27,126 bases of DNA, taken from positions 1 to 27,126 of IMG/VR virus record IMGVR_UViG_3300046011_012714. One strand, 5' to 3'. Made by a program: the position numbers and the translations under genes. Of the stretch, positions 21,014 through 27,126 are shown piece after piece; position 1 is the first letter of the stretch; every line of letters begins with the position of its first letter. The stretch is from a virus. The notes under the pieces are model-generated. The model was not told the origin of the DNA. It did not search any database and worked only from the letters and a program-made list of their open reading frames with translations.

Positions 21014-21706
21014 TTAGTTTGCTTTTGCCATATCCCAATACTCGGCGGCTTTCTCGGGCCATACATCGTAGGGTGCGCCACCGCCTGCGCGGCTGCCTTT
21101 AACAAATACGCGGTAGCCTTCTACCCTAAGCTTTACCTGACTAAGGCGCACTACTGTTTGGGCGGTGCGGCCATCTAAACGGCCTTTATCTTCATGCACC
21201 AGGCATATAAACAGCACATCGGGGAAGTCTTTAAGCATCTTTACAAAGTCGCGGCTGTCAATAAGCTTATCGCCGCTGGGGTCTTTGTGAAAAAAGGTAA
21301 CCGAGTCTATTACCACAATTTTAGGGGCGTGTTTGCGTTTTAGGCGCTCGGTAAGCTCTTGCATGCTTTCGGCCTTTAGTGCCAGTACGTTGTGGCGGCA
21401 GTTGTTAAGGTTGTAAAAGCTGTAGCGGTTTTTAAAGCTTAGGCTGGCTTGCTCCTCGAGGCTGTTGTATAGCACCGGCCCAAAGTTGTTGGCCAAATAC
21501 TCTACCAGTTGAAAGGCGGCGTGGGTTTTGCCCTGGGAGCTGTCGCCTTGCAGGCTTATGCTGCCTGTCCACTCGGGGCTGCCGATGGTATCTAGCCAAG
21601 GGCCATCAAACTGCATAACCTTATGCTTTTTGCGTAGCAACTGGCTGCCGGTAATGGCGTTGTTGTTGCGTTTTTTAGGTTTTATATCTGTAGCTACTGC
21701 TGACAT
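21014..21706 (-). CDS. RecA-like P-loop ATPase
   Basis: A 230-residue protein with an intact Walker A loop GDSSQGKT at 54-61 and Walker B KIVVIDSV at 129-136 (Asp134). The central order of strands (PVLYNSLEE after Walker A, then a Walker B strand, then DVLFICLVHEDKG at about 163-175) is that of RecA/RadA-type ATPases. It would bind ATP and probably DNA, although no DNA-binding loop can be assigned. A second ATPase beside MuB is not part of the standard Mu early region. It lies 48 bases downstream of the MazG-like gene. Possible roles are helicase loading, recombination or repair. Confidence 0.75.
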   Translation of the reverse strand: MSAVATDIKPKKRNNNAITGSQLLRKKHKVMQFDGPWLDTIGSPEWTGSISLQGDSSQGKTHAAFQLVEYLANNFGPVLYNSLEEQASLSFKNRYSFYNLNNCRHNVLALKAESMQELTERLKRKHAPKIVVIDSVTFFHKDPSGDKLIDSRDFVKMLKDFPDVLFICLVHEDKGRLDGRTAQTVVRLSQVKLRVEGYRVFVKGSRAGGGAPYDVWPEKAAEYWDMAKAN

Positions 21707-21754
21707 ATACTTATTGCGGGTTTAAATCTTATTTAATTAGTGTTTCAAGGGTTT

Positions 21755-22069
21755 TTACTTATTCAGTCTATCGGCTAGGCGAGCCAGCTTTTTGTTTTTA
21801 GCGGTAAACACCTGGTTGTCAATTTTTAGGTGTGTCTTAATTTGGCTTAGCACTATCTCAACATCGGCAACCTCGTCGGTAAAGTCTTCAATAGCACAAA
21901 TCACATCCATACCATCTTTAGCGCGTTTAACCTTGTTTACCGCCTGTATTAACTCTGCGCACTCTTCGGTAATCATATCAAACTGGGCATCAAAACCCCA
22001 CTTGTCTATCGCCTTTTTGCCAAGTTCTTTTAACTGGCGCTTTTGGTCGTTCTCTTGTATGGTACACAT
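21755..22069 (-). CDS. MazG-like nucleotide pyrophosphohydrolase
   Basis: A 104-residue helical protein with the two halves of the MazG-type metal site: ExxE in ITEECAELIQAVNK (Glu36, Glu39) and ExxD in FTDEVADVEIVL (Glu66, Asp69), 26 residues apart. This is the standard all-alpha NTP-PPase layout and size. Such enzymes hydrolyse NTPs or dNTPs to monophosphates; phage versions are thought to lower ppGpp-type stress signals or clean nucleotide pools. It starts 2 bases after the MuB-like gene stop, so it is made with the transposition proteins. Confidence 0.8.
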   Translation of the reverse strand: MCTIQENDQKRQLKELGKKAIDKWGFDAQFDMITEECAELIQAVNKVKRAKDGMDVICAIEDFTDEVADVEIVLSQIKTHLKIDNQVFTAKNKKLARLADRLNK

Positions 22070-22071
22070 GG

Positions 22072-22992
22072 CTACTGTAGGTTTAGTTTTTCTACCTCAA
22101 TGCGGAGGCGGCGCTTGCTGTAGTTAGCTTTGGTAATTAGCTTTTGCATAGTTTTACCATCGGCACCGCGCAGGTTGGCTTGTATTATAAGCCCAGCCTC
22201 TATGGTAAACAGGTACTCGCGGTCGGTAAGCTTGTTGTTGGCGGGCTTGTCGCGCAGTATATCTTTCAGTTGCTCGTCGCTAACGGCGCGGGTAAACTTG
22301 CGGCCCACACGGTCAAATATTTCGGCGTAGCCTACCTTACGGCCTGTAAGGCGTTTCTCTATCAGGGCGCGCACACCATCGGCACCCATTGGTATAATGG
22401 CGCTGGTACCTTCGGCGGCGTTCATCAGGGCTTTAATTTCTAAAAAGCCGGGGGTGTCAAGGTCGCCAGCCTCGTCTAAAAACACTATGCAGCGCACGGT
22501 GCCAAGTTTTTCAAAAAGGGCAAGCCTTACCTTGTTAAAGCCACCTTTGTTGGGTATGCCTAAGCCTTTGGCGGCTTGGGTAATCATGTCGCGGCGGTTT
22601 TTGTACTTGCTGCAATCAACATACACAGCGTACTTGTTGTGGCGGGCGTACCATTTGGCGCTCTCTGTTTTTTCGTTACCGGCATCGTCTACCACAATTT
22701 CGTGGTAACCGTATTGCTGCGCGTATTTAAAGGTTTCGGTAAGGTTTACAAAGCTTGGGGTTTTGGCTGTTACCCAGGGCTGAAACATTAACCCGTAACG
22801 CTTGCTTAGGGTGCGCCATTTGCTATCAGATAGTAAATCTATCTCGCCAGCATTAATAAGCCTGCTGTAGTAGCTTTCGCTAATACCAAGGGCGGTTGCA
22901 TGGTCGCGGTCGTTATCGTACTTAAGCAGCCGCTCTTTTTTTACCTCGGCTATGGTAATCTCTTTTTGTTCTGATGATAGGTTAAACTCCAT
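22072..22992 (-). CDS. MuB-like transposition target protein with degraded P-loop
   Basis: A 306-residue protein in the MuB position just after MuA. Residues about 28-55 form a helix-turn-helix (DHATALGISESYYSRLINAG), as in MuB. The AAA+ core shows Walker B IVFLDEAGD (169-177), an AMNAAEGTS-like sensor strand and MGADGVRALIE (202-212), then DRVGRKFTRAV. MuB binds DNA, chooses the target and activates MuA. The P-loop is abnormal: VDDAGNEKTES at 101-111 has Asp102 and Glu107 where the consensus GxxxxGK[ST] has Gly, although Lys108-Thr109 remain. ATP binding may be weak or lost, while the acidic Walker B residues are kept. Confidence 0.8.
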   Translation of the reverse strand: MEFNLSSEQKEITIAEVKKERLLKYDNDRDHATALGISESYYSRLINAGEIDLLSDSKWRTLSKRYGLMFQPWVTAKTPSFVNLTETFKYAQQYGYHEIVVDDAGNEKTESAKWYARHNKYAVYVDCSKYKNRRDMITQAAKGLGIPNKGGFNKVRLALFEKLGTVRCIVFLDEAGDLDTPGFLEIKALMNAAEGTSAIIPMGADGVRALIEKRLTGRKVGYAEIFDRVGRKFTRAVSDEQLKDILRDKPANNKLTDREYLFTIEAGLIIQANLRGADGKTMQKLITKANYSKRRLRIEVEKLNLQ

Positions 22993-23023
22993 GTTGTGGG
23001 GGTTTTATGCTGTGTTAGATGGT

Positions 23024-25030
23024 TTACTCTCCTTTTCTGCTTAGTTGTTTAATGCGGTCTTCGTTAAAGCTTAACAGGCTTAAGTCAAACTCGTCGCTCT
23101 CGGGCGCTGCTGCCATTACCTGCACCTCTTCGGCAGGCATAACAGTGGCGGCGGTAGTGTGTACCTCTACAATGGGGTGCAGTTGCTCGGCACGGGTTTT
23201 TACAAAGCCATCAAAAGCGGCGCGGCGTTTGTTTTGGTCGCCAAAGGCTTTCCAATCGGCAGGGGTGCGCTCTGCAAGAGCCTCGTTGTAGGTGTCAATA
23301 CGGTTGGCGGTAGTAATAAAGGTGTCGCCCTGGTATATGTATAGTTGGGGTATGGTACCATCGGCATTACGCAGGTAGTAGGCATCAACCTTGTTATTAT
23401 TGGGCTTAAGCTTACGCAACAGCTCGGGCGCGGGCAGGGCGTATTGGGCATACTGCACCTGTAGCTTGTGGTTGCGTTGCAGGCTTGTTTGGGTAACCTC
23501 GCCCAGGTTGCGGGCTATTAGTTGCCAGCTAATAGGTGGGCAGTCGGGGTTTTGGTTTTGCAGTAGTACATCCCACCGGCTAAGGTTAGGGTGTTTGGGG
23601 TGCGGCATGTTGTTGTACATGCGTATAGCATGCAGAGCATCGGCAACCAAACGGTCGTAGGTATATGTTTTCTCTACAAACTCGTTGTTTACAAGGTCGC
23701 GGTCAAACTGATAAAACTCGTGCTTGGCATAAAAGCGGCCCACCTGTGCGCCATGCAACGGGCGCTCTATGCAATACTTTAAAATGCGGTTAAAATGCTC
23801 GGCACGTTTTTGTTGCGAGTTGCCCGGGGCGCACTCTGATACAATGGTACCTAAGTTGCGTATTTTTTGAAAGTATTGGCTGGCAATATGTTGCTCCATT
23901 TCAAACTCCATAGGCAAGCCCAGGTTAAACTTGTCGAGCATGGTAAACATGTTGCGCAGGGTAGCCTCAAACAGGGCGGCATCTTTCTTTTTGCTGTGGG
24001 CAAAACCAACAATGGCCCCGCTGGCAACATCGTAAGCAAGGTATTGCACTACGCGGGCGGTGCGGCCCTCGCTGTTAATGTATGGGCGCGATAGTTCCCT
24101 GTCGTCTAAACTAATTTTGCTAAGGCTAAACTGTGGGGCGTGGCGATGGTTGTGCAAACGGTGTACGCCATTATAACGGTGGCCGCCCATGCGTTTTTTA
24201 TCAACCACAGCACGGTTGTCGTGTTTGTTTATCCAGTTCCAAACGGTGGTATCGCTAATGGTAATAGGCTGGCCGTTTTTGGTATAGTCGGCAGGGTTAA
24301 GCAGCTCGCCCGTTTTAGGGTTGGCAATTTCTTGGCGGCCCGATAAAAATAATGTTATAAGGTTGTGGGTGCTTAAGGTTGATGGTTTGTTTTTCATCGT
24401 ATAAGCACACATCAACAGCAACTCTATGCGCTCGTCTACCTTAAGGGCGTACTGGTTACCAAAGCGGGCGCTAATCAAACTCTCAAAACCAACCTCAACA
24501 TAAAGCTTGTAAGCCTCTTGCAGCTTGCGCTCGTTTTTGGGCAAGTCGTGGGGCAGGTTGTTAATGTCGTATACCGATTTTACAGCCTCGGCCATGTTTA
24601 CCCAGCTAAACTTGTTGCGCTTGCCGCTTTTAGCCCAGGCATCGCGCGTTTTGGTAAACGATGTGTGTATAGCAGCCAGCACATTGGCACTTGCTATGTA
24701 GGTGTTTATCTTAGCATCGTACAGTTTGTTGCCCACCAGCGGGTGGTTAGTAAAAAACTGCACAGCGGCAGGGTCTACCCCAATGGCGCTTTTAAAGCCG
24801 GTATACTTTGGGGCCTCTTCGGGCTTGCCAAATTTTAAAATAACGGCCTCTTTAATTTTTTGGGGGATAGACGACACCTTAACCAGTGCGGGGCTGCCAA
24901 GGCAAGCCTTTTTAACAACCTCTAAATGGCCGCGCTTGCAATAGCTGCTGTAGGTGTTTATCCCAAAACCGCCAGCCTCCATTATTGCCGATGCTGGTAT
25001 GCACAATATGCTGTTGTGGTGTATATACAT
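23024..25030 (-). CDS. MuA-like transposase (DDE recombinase)
   Basis: A 668-residue transposase, about the size of MuA (663). An N-terminal part with a DNA-binding look (GGFGINTYSSYCKRGHLEVV) is followed by helical end-binding regions, including TVWNWINKHDNR at about 262-273. The catalytic core begins near SLDDRELSRP (Asp309/310). The third acidic residue is Glu411 in SQQKRAEHFNR. The second is not a clear Asp: the segment MEFEMEQHIASQ offers Glu375, 377 or 379. The C-terminal tail (about 610-668, acidic, FDLSLLSFNEDRI) would contact MuB. It carries out integration and replicative transposition. It is followed by the MuB-like gene 31 bases downstream. Confidence 0.85.
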   Translation of the reverse strand: MYIHHNSILCIPASAIMEAGGFGINTYSSYCKRGHLEVVKKACLGSPALVKVSSIPQKIKEAVILKFGKPEEAPKYTGFKSAIGVDPAAVQFFTNHPLVGNKLYDAKINTYIASANVLAAIHTSFTKTRDAWAKSGKRNKFSWVNMAEAVKSVYDINNLPHDLPKNERKLQEAYKLYVEVGFESLISARFGNQYALKVDERIELLLMCAYTMKNKPSTLSTHNLITLFLSGRQEIANPKTGELLNPADYTKNGQPITISDTTVWNWINKHDNRAVVDKKRMGGHRYNGVHRLHNHRHAPQFSLSKISLDDRELSRPYINSEGRTARVVQYLAYDVASGAIVGFAHSKKKDAALFEATLRNMFTMLDKFNLGLPMEFEMEQHIASQYFQKIRNLGTIVSECAPGNSQQKRAEHFNRILKYCIERPLHGAQVGRFYAKHEFYQFDRDLVNNEFVEKTYTYDRLVADALHAIRMYNNMPHPKHPNLSRWDVLLQNQNPDCPPISWQLIARNLGEVTQTSLQRNHKLQVQYAQYALPAPELLRKLKPNNNKVDAYYLRNADGTIPQLYIYQGDTFITTANRIDTYNEALAERTPADWKAFGDQNKRRAAFDGFVKTRAEQLHPIVEVHTTAATVMPAEEVQVMAAAPESDEFDLSLLSFNEDRIKQLSRKGE

Positions 25031-25032
25031 AG

Positions 25033-25269
25033 TTATGCTAATGTTGTTTGCGCCTCGTCTTCAATAAGCAGGTGGTTATCTACCAGTGCTACCTTTTCTA
25101 TTTGGCGCATTTCTTTAATAAAATTTACTAGCGTATCTAACATGCCTGTGTTGTTTCGGCGACCTTTAGATACTTCCCTTAAATAATCTTTATCATATTT
25201 ATAGGCTATAGCACAGCGCGTTAAATCGCCATGCCTACTATTTTTTGCTATCCATTCAATCTTATTCAT
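25033..25269 (-). CDS. Small early regulator (Ner/Cro-like position)
   Basis: Start taken at ATG 25269 (MNKIEWIAKNSRHGDLTRCA), giving 78 residues. The longer ATG at 25299 lies inside the -7 element of the early promoter and is therefore unlikely. The middle (DLTRCAIAYKYDKDYLREVS then KGRRNNTGMLDTLVNFI) looks like a small helix-turn-helix with a recognition helix followed by basic residues. As first gene of the early operon, divergent from the repressor and before MuA, it holds the place of Mu ner, which shuts down early and repressor transcription. No catalytic motif; family not certain. Confidence 0.6.
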   Translation of the reverse strand: MNKIEWIAKNSRHGDLTRCAIAYKYDKDYLREVSKGRRNNTGMLDTLVNFIKEMRQIEKVALVDNHLLIEDEAQTTLA

Positions 25270-25292
25270 TACTTTGCTGCGGTTTTGTTTGG

Positions 25293-25324
25293 CAAACATA
25301 CAAACATATTAGACAAACAACAAA
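25293..25324 (-). promoter_or_regulatory. Leftward early promoter (Bacteroidota consensus)
   Basis: Read on the minus strand: TTTG at 25324-25321 (-33), a 20-bp spacer, then TATGTTTG at 25300-25293 (-7, TAnnTTTG). Transcription should begin at about 25,286, leaving a short leader before ATG 25269. A second TATGTTTG lies just upstream at 25308-25301. The spacer contains one of the TTAGACAAA operator sites. Confidence 0.65.
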
Positions 25325-25381
25325 GAAATTAGTCAATATTTTATTAACATATCTTATTTCTTAGACAAATAGGCAAACAAC
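25309..25381. promoter_or_regulatory. Repressor/Ner operator sites (TTAGnCAA repeats)
   Basis: TTAGACAAA at 25309-25317, TTAGTCAAT at 25329-25337 and TTAGACAAA at 25361-25369, all in the same orientation. In addition AGACAAACAAC (25311-25321) and AGGCAAACAAC (25371-25381) form direct repeats 60 bp apart. They sit in the 125-bp gap between the divergent repressor and early genes and overlap the early promoter, as expected for the lysis-lysogeny switch. Confidence 0.6.
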
Positions 25382-25394
25382 TTAGTTATTAACA

Positions 25395-26105
25395 ATGGAG
25401 ACATTAAGTTTTAGGCAACGATTAGAGATTGCAATGGCAGATAACGGCCTGCGCAATGGGGGTGCATTGGCTAAAGCAATGAAACTGGAGCGCACAGAGG
25501 TTGTATACAGATTGTTAAGGAGCGACGATAATAAACCGTCTTACGATTTTATAGAAATGCTGTACGACGCCCTGCCAAATACCAATATGGATTGGCTTAT
25601 TAAAGGAAAGGGCGAAAAATTGTCTGATAAGTTAGACTACACCAATACAAATATCAAACAAAGTAGTCAGCAGGTTAATGAGGGTGTTGCCACCTACCTT
25701 AAACCAAGCCTTGGCATACCGCTGGTTAATTTTGATGCAATAGCCGGGCTAGGCAATGCTAACTTTAGTATAGATAAGGTTAATATACAAGACCGATACA
25801 TAATACCCGATTTTGAAAAGATTGATTTTATGATTAAGGTACGCAACAACAGTATGTACCCGCGCTACAACAGCGGCGATGTGGTTGCTTGCCGTATAAT
25901 TAAAAGCGATAACTTTATACAATGGAACCGTGCGCATATTGTAGGCGCTGGCGACCAAGGCTTGCTGCTAAAACGCATTATGCCAGGCGACACTCCCGAA
26001 ACCGTACAACTTATTAGCGACAACAAAGACTACCCGCCTATTATATTAAACCGTAAAGACATACACGGCCTTGCCCTGATTGTTGGCACCATACGCTTAG
26101 AATAA
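25395..26105 (+). CDS. Phage repressor, HTH plus S24 (LexA-like) peptidase domain
   Basis: A 236-residue protein. The N-terminal domain (about 1-72) is an HTH: FRQRLEIAMADNGLRNGGAL, KAMKLERTEVVYRLLRSDD and the ending NMDWLIKGKGE typical of these repressors. After a polar linker (75-100) comes the S24 domain with the Ser of NNSMYPRYNSGD (Ser153) and the Lys of LLLKRIMPG (Lys193), the catalytic dyad of LexA/CI-type self-cleavage. IPLVNFDAIAGLGN contains an Ala-Gly pair at 117-118 that could be the cleavage site. It should keep the phage silent and respond to DNA damage. Mu's own repressor differs, so this is a lambda-type switch on a Mu-type phage. Confidence 0.85.
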   Translation: METLSFRQRLEIAMADNGLRNGGALAKAMKLERTEVVYRLLRSDDNKPSYDFIEMLYDALPNTNMDWLIKGKGEKLSDKLDYTNTNIKQSSQQVNEGVATYLKPSLGIPLVNFDAIAGLGNANFSIDKVNIQDRYIIPDFEKIDFMIKVRNNSMYPRYNSGDVVACRIIKSDNFIQWNRAHIVGAGDQGLLLKRIMPGDTPETVQLISDNKDYPPIILNRKDIHGLALIVGTIRLE

Positions 26106-26121
26106 CCTAAACACACAAACC

Positions 26122-26565
26122 ATGAACACAAAATTACTGCTATTTGCCTCTGCTTTACTGCTGCTAACTTCAGCTTGCAATACAGACGGCCCAAAATCAA
26201 AACACAACACAACCCAATACAATAACGATGGCAGCATTAAGGCTATTTGGGATGTGCCAGCATTATTAAATGGCTCTATAGAAGATGCAACCAGCAAGCT
26301 TGGCACTGGCACAGAGGTTGAGTACCCAAACCTTGCAATAAACACGAAAACTTGGCACAACGGCGACTATTATATAACACTAGACTACAAAACAAGCTCT
26401 AGGCGGGTTACAAGTGCATTTATAGGCAAAAACCGCCCGCTAAGCGACTGGCAAGCCCTATTGTACATAGGCAGCCTAATCGGCAAGCAAGGTTACAACA
26501 CAAAACCCGTAGCATCATTGCAAAACCCATCAAAATATACCGGCTTAGAGGTAGCCAAGCGTTAA
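26122..26565 (+). CDS. Lipoprotein of unknown function (lysogenic moron candidate)
   Basis: A 147-residue protein with a type II signal peptide: MNTKLLLFASALLLLTSAC, with Cys19 as the lipidated residue, followed by polar NTDGPKSK. The mature part is small and soluble, with an AIWDVPALLNGSIEDATSKL segment and an YYITLDYKTSSRRVTSAFIG hairpin. It starts 16 bases after the repressor and faces the phage end, so it is probably co-transcribed with the repressor in lysogens. Genes in this slot often change the host surface (superinfection exclusion or fitness), but no family is recognised. Confidence 0.75.
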   Translation: MNTKLLLFASALLLLTSACNTDGPKSKHNTTQYNNDGSIKAIWDVPALLNGSIEDATSKLGTGTEVEYPNLAINTKTWHNGDYYITLDYKTSSRRVTSAFIGKNRPLSDWQALLYIGSLIGKQGYNTKPVASLQNPSKYTGLEVAKR

Positions 26566-26589
26566 AAATACATGTTTAACAGCGCTTTT
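26558..26589 (+). terminator. Possible terminator after the lipoprotein gene
   Basis: AGCG-TTAAA (26558-26566) pairs with TTTAA-CAGCGCT (26575-26585), with a small bulge, around the loop AATACATG, and is followed by TTTT. It overlaps the lipoprotein stop codon. The stem is A/T-rich and imperfect, so support is modest. Confidence 0.3.
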
Positions 26590-26660
26590 GTTGCGTAAAC
26601 ACTATGTCAAAAACCCACAAAAAGCAACATTCGCGGGCGTTTGCGCGTGCCTACATGTCA

Positions 26661-26741
26661 AAACACACCATATTTTCTACCCCTTATTAATGCTGTTTAT
26701 ATGCCAAATAACGCCTTTTTGGGCTGTTTAATGGTGTGTTT
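26661..26741. repeat. 11-bp inverted repeat AAACACACCAT / ATGGTGTGTTT
   Basis: Perfect arms at 26661-26671 and 26731-26741, 59 bp apart. The left arm is preceded by ATGTC (26655-26659), which also occurs at 26604 in ATGTCAAAAACCCAC. These are candidate transposase end-binding sites. Confidence 0.5.
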
Positions 26742-26753
26742 CTGTCGTTTTAT

Positions 26754-26786
26754 GCACCACCAACTGCACCACCAACTGCACCACCA
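26754..26786. repeat. Tandem 12-bp repeat GCACCACCAACT, 2.75 copies
   Basis: GCACCACCAACT at 26754-26765 and 26766-26777, then GCACCACCA at 26778-26786. Copies are identical. It lies in the non-coding phage end region. Confidence 0.85.
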
Positions 26787-26945
26787 TTGTGTATTTTTAG
26801 TGTTTTAGGGTGGGGCTTGGGGGTGCGTGCGCGGGGTAGTTTTGAAGCCGTTTTGGCAGGCGCATTGTAAGCGCCTATGCCGCATTATTGCTATAAAAGG
26901 TGTGTATTTATAAGCTAATGGGTATTACCTGCACGTATTGGTACT

Positions 26946-26968
26946 AAAAAAGCCCCGCAGGAGGCTTT
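26946..26968 (-). terminator. Leftward rho-independent terminator near the phage-host junction
   Basis: On the minus strand: stem AAAGCCTC / GGGGCTTT with a 4-base loop (26949-26968), followed by six U residues. It would stop transcripts coming from the right, probably those of the host gene whose end appears at 27,081. Confidence 0.75.
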
Positions 26969-27080
26969 AAAGGTGTATTAAATGTACTTTTAGTTTACAG
27001 GCCACTACACAGGCAAAAAACGGGCTTTTTTACTATTATCGGGCGTTTTAAGGCTTTTTTGCTTATACTCTATTTGTACT

Positions 27081-27125
27081 TTATGTTTTTACCCCCATAT
27101 TGGCATCTTCCAGTGCTTTTTCTAT
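27081..27125 (-). CDS. Possible C-terminal end of a flanking host gene (14 codons)
   Basis: The minus-strand frame ending in TAA 27083-27081 reads IEKALEDANMGVKT back to the window edge, protein-like and in the right direction for the terminator at 26,946-26,968. The stretch is too short to identify or to be sure it is coding. Confidence 0.3.
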   Translation of the reverse strand: MEKALEDANMGVKT

Positions 27126-27126
27126 T

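Larger units (their letters stand above)
26566..27080. other. Gene-free region holding the phage end near the repressor
   Basis: No convincing gene in about 515 bases. The stretch holds an 11-bp inverted repeat, repeated ATGTCAAAA boxes (26604 and 26655), 12-bp direct repeats, a G-rich tract, a 6-bp hairpin (AGGCGC/GCGCCT, 26858-26876) and a leftward terminator (26946-26968). In Mu the end beside the repressor carries MuA binding sites, so the phage-host junction should lie here. The exact end and the 5-bp target duplication cannot be fixed because the other end is outside the window. Confidence 0.5.

Noticed and set aside
25355-25362. Rightward promoter for the repressor (TATTTCTT)
   Set aside because: Two mismatches to TAnnTTTG and no good -33; the true promoter is probably in this gap but cannot be assigned.
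26731-26808. 25-codon plus-strand frame encoding a His-rich peptide (HHQLHHQLHHH)
   Set aside because: It comes from the 12-bp tandem DNA repeat being a multiple of three. No upstream context, and the region is more likely transposase binding DNA.
26992-27064. Possible second terminator or repeats around AAAAAACGGGCTTTTTT and GGCTTTTTTGC
   Set aside because: The A and T runs are present, but no stable stem with correct spacing could be drawn by eye.
1-27126. tRNA genes, rRNA, CRISPR arrays, insertion sequences
   Set aside because: No cloverleaf, repeat-spacer pattern or separate transposase with terminal repeats was seen; the only transposase is the MuA-like protein of the prophage.

Overview
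The window holds most of a Mu-like transposable prophage with a contractile tail (myovirus) from a member of the Bacteroidota. The Bacteroidota call rests on the DUF2586-type sheath, the MuA/MuB variants, the lack of clear Shine-Dalgarno sequences, and a promoter that fits the -33 TTTG / 20 bp / -7 TAnnTTTG pattern. The transposable lifestyle rests on adjacent MuA-like transposase and MuB-like genes next to a divergent S24-type repressor, plus Mu-type portal, gpF, gpG, gp36/gp37, protease-scaffold, sheath, tube and frameshifted tail-chaperone genes. The phage continues past the left edge (tape measure, baseplate, fibres and the other end are missing). The phage end next to the repressor should lie in the gene-free stretch between about 26,566 and 27,080.

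Layout, right to left. (1) 26,566-27,126: non-coding phage end with direct and inverted repeats and a G-rich tract, a terminator facing left, and a possible 14-codon C-terminus of a host gene. (2) 25,395-26,565 (+): lysogeny arm, with repressor and a lipoprotein moron. (3) 25,270-25,394: operator/promoter region. (4) 25,269-13,756 (-): one long early operon. It starts with a small regulator, MuA and MuB, then a MazG-like protein and a RecA-like ATPase, several hypotheticals, DUF3164, a Cys-rich protein, a DUF4406 protein, a small protein with an SSB-like C-terminal tail, a GemA/gp16-like protein, a replisome-type protein, an ASCH-like protein, an unusual cytosine methyltransferase and a 47-residue membrane peptide. 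A terminator lies at 13,727-13,750. (5) 7,830-13,724 (+): packaging and head-completion block (small and large terminase, gp36, portal-gpF fusion, gpG, gp37), convergent with the early operon. (6) 7,692 to the left edge (-): protease/scaffold, holin-like protein, capsid, endolysin, spanin-like protein, sheath, tube, tail chaperone with -1 frameshift, and tape measure.

The late genes are therefore split into two divergent transcription units fired from a 137-bp hub (7,693-7,829). The hub carries a 19-bp dyad plus a third related half-site, a plausible binding platform for a late activator. The repressor would act on TTAGnCAA sites that overlap the early promoter.

The most noteworthy points are: a textbook A_AAA_AAC slippery heptamer giving a 188-residue chaperone fusion; a major capsid gene that cannot start without including at least one N-terminal membrane segment; a single-gene spanin candidate; a methyltransferase with six about 33-residue repeats and Glu-Cys instead of Pro-Cys in motif IV; a MuB homologue with a degraded P-loop; and a tiny protein ending in the SSB tip DDLPF. 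Everything here was read by eye from the sequence and translated frames; no database search was run.
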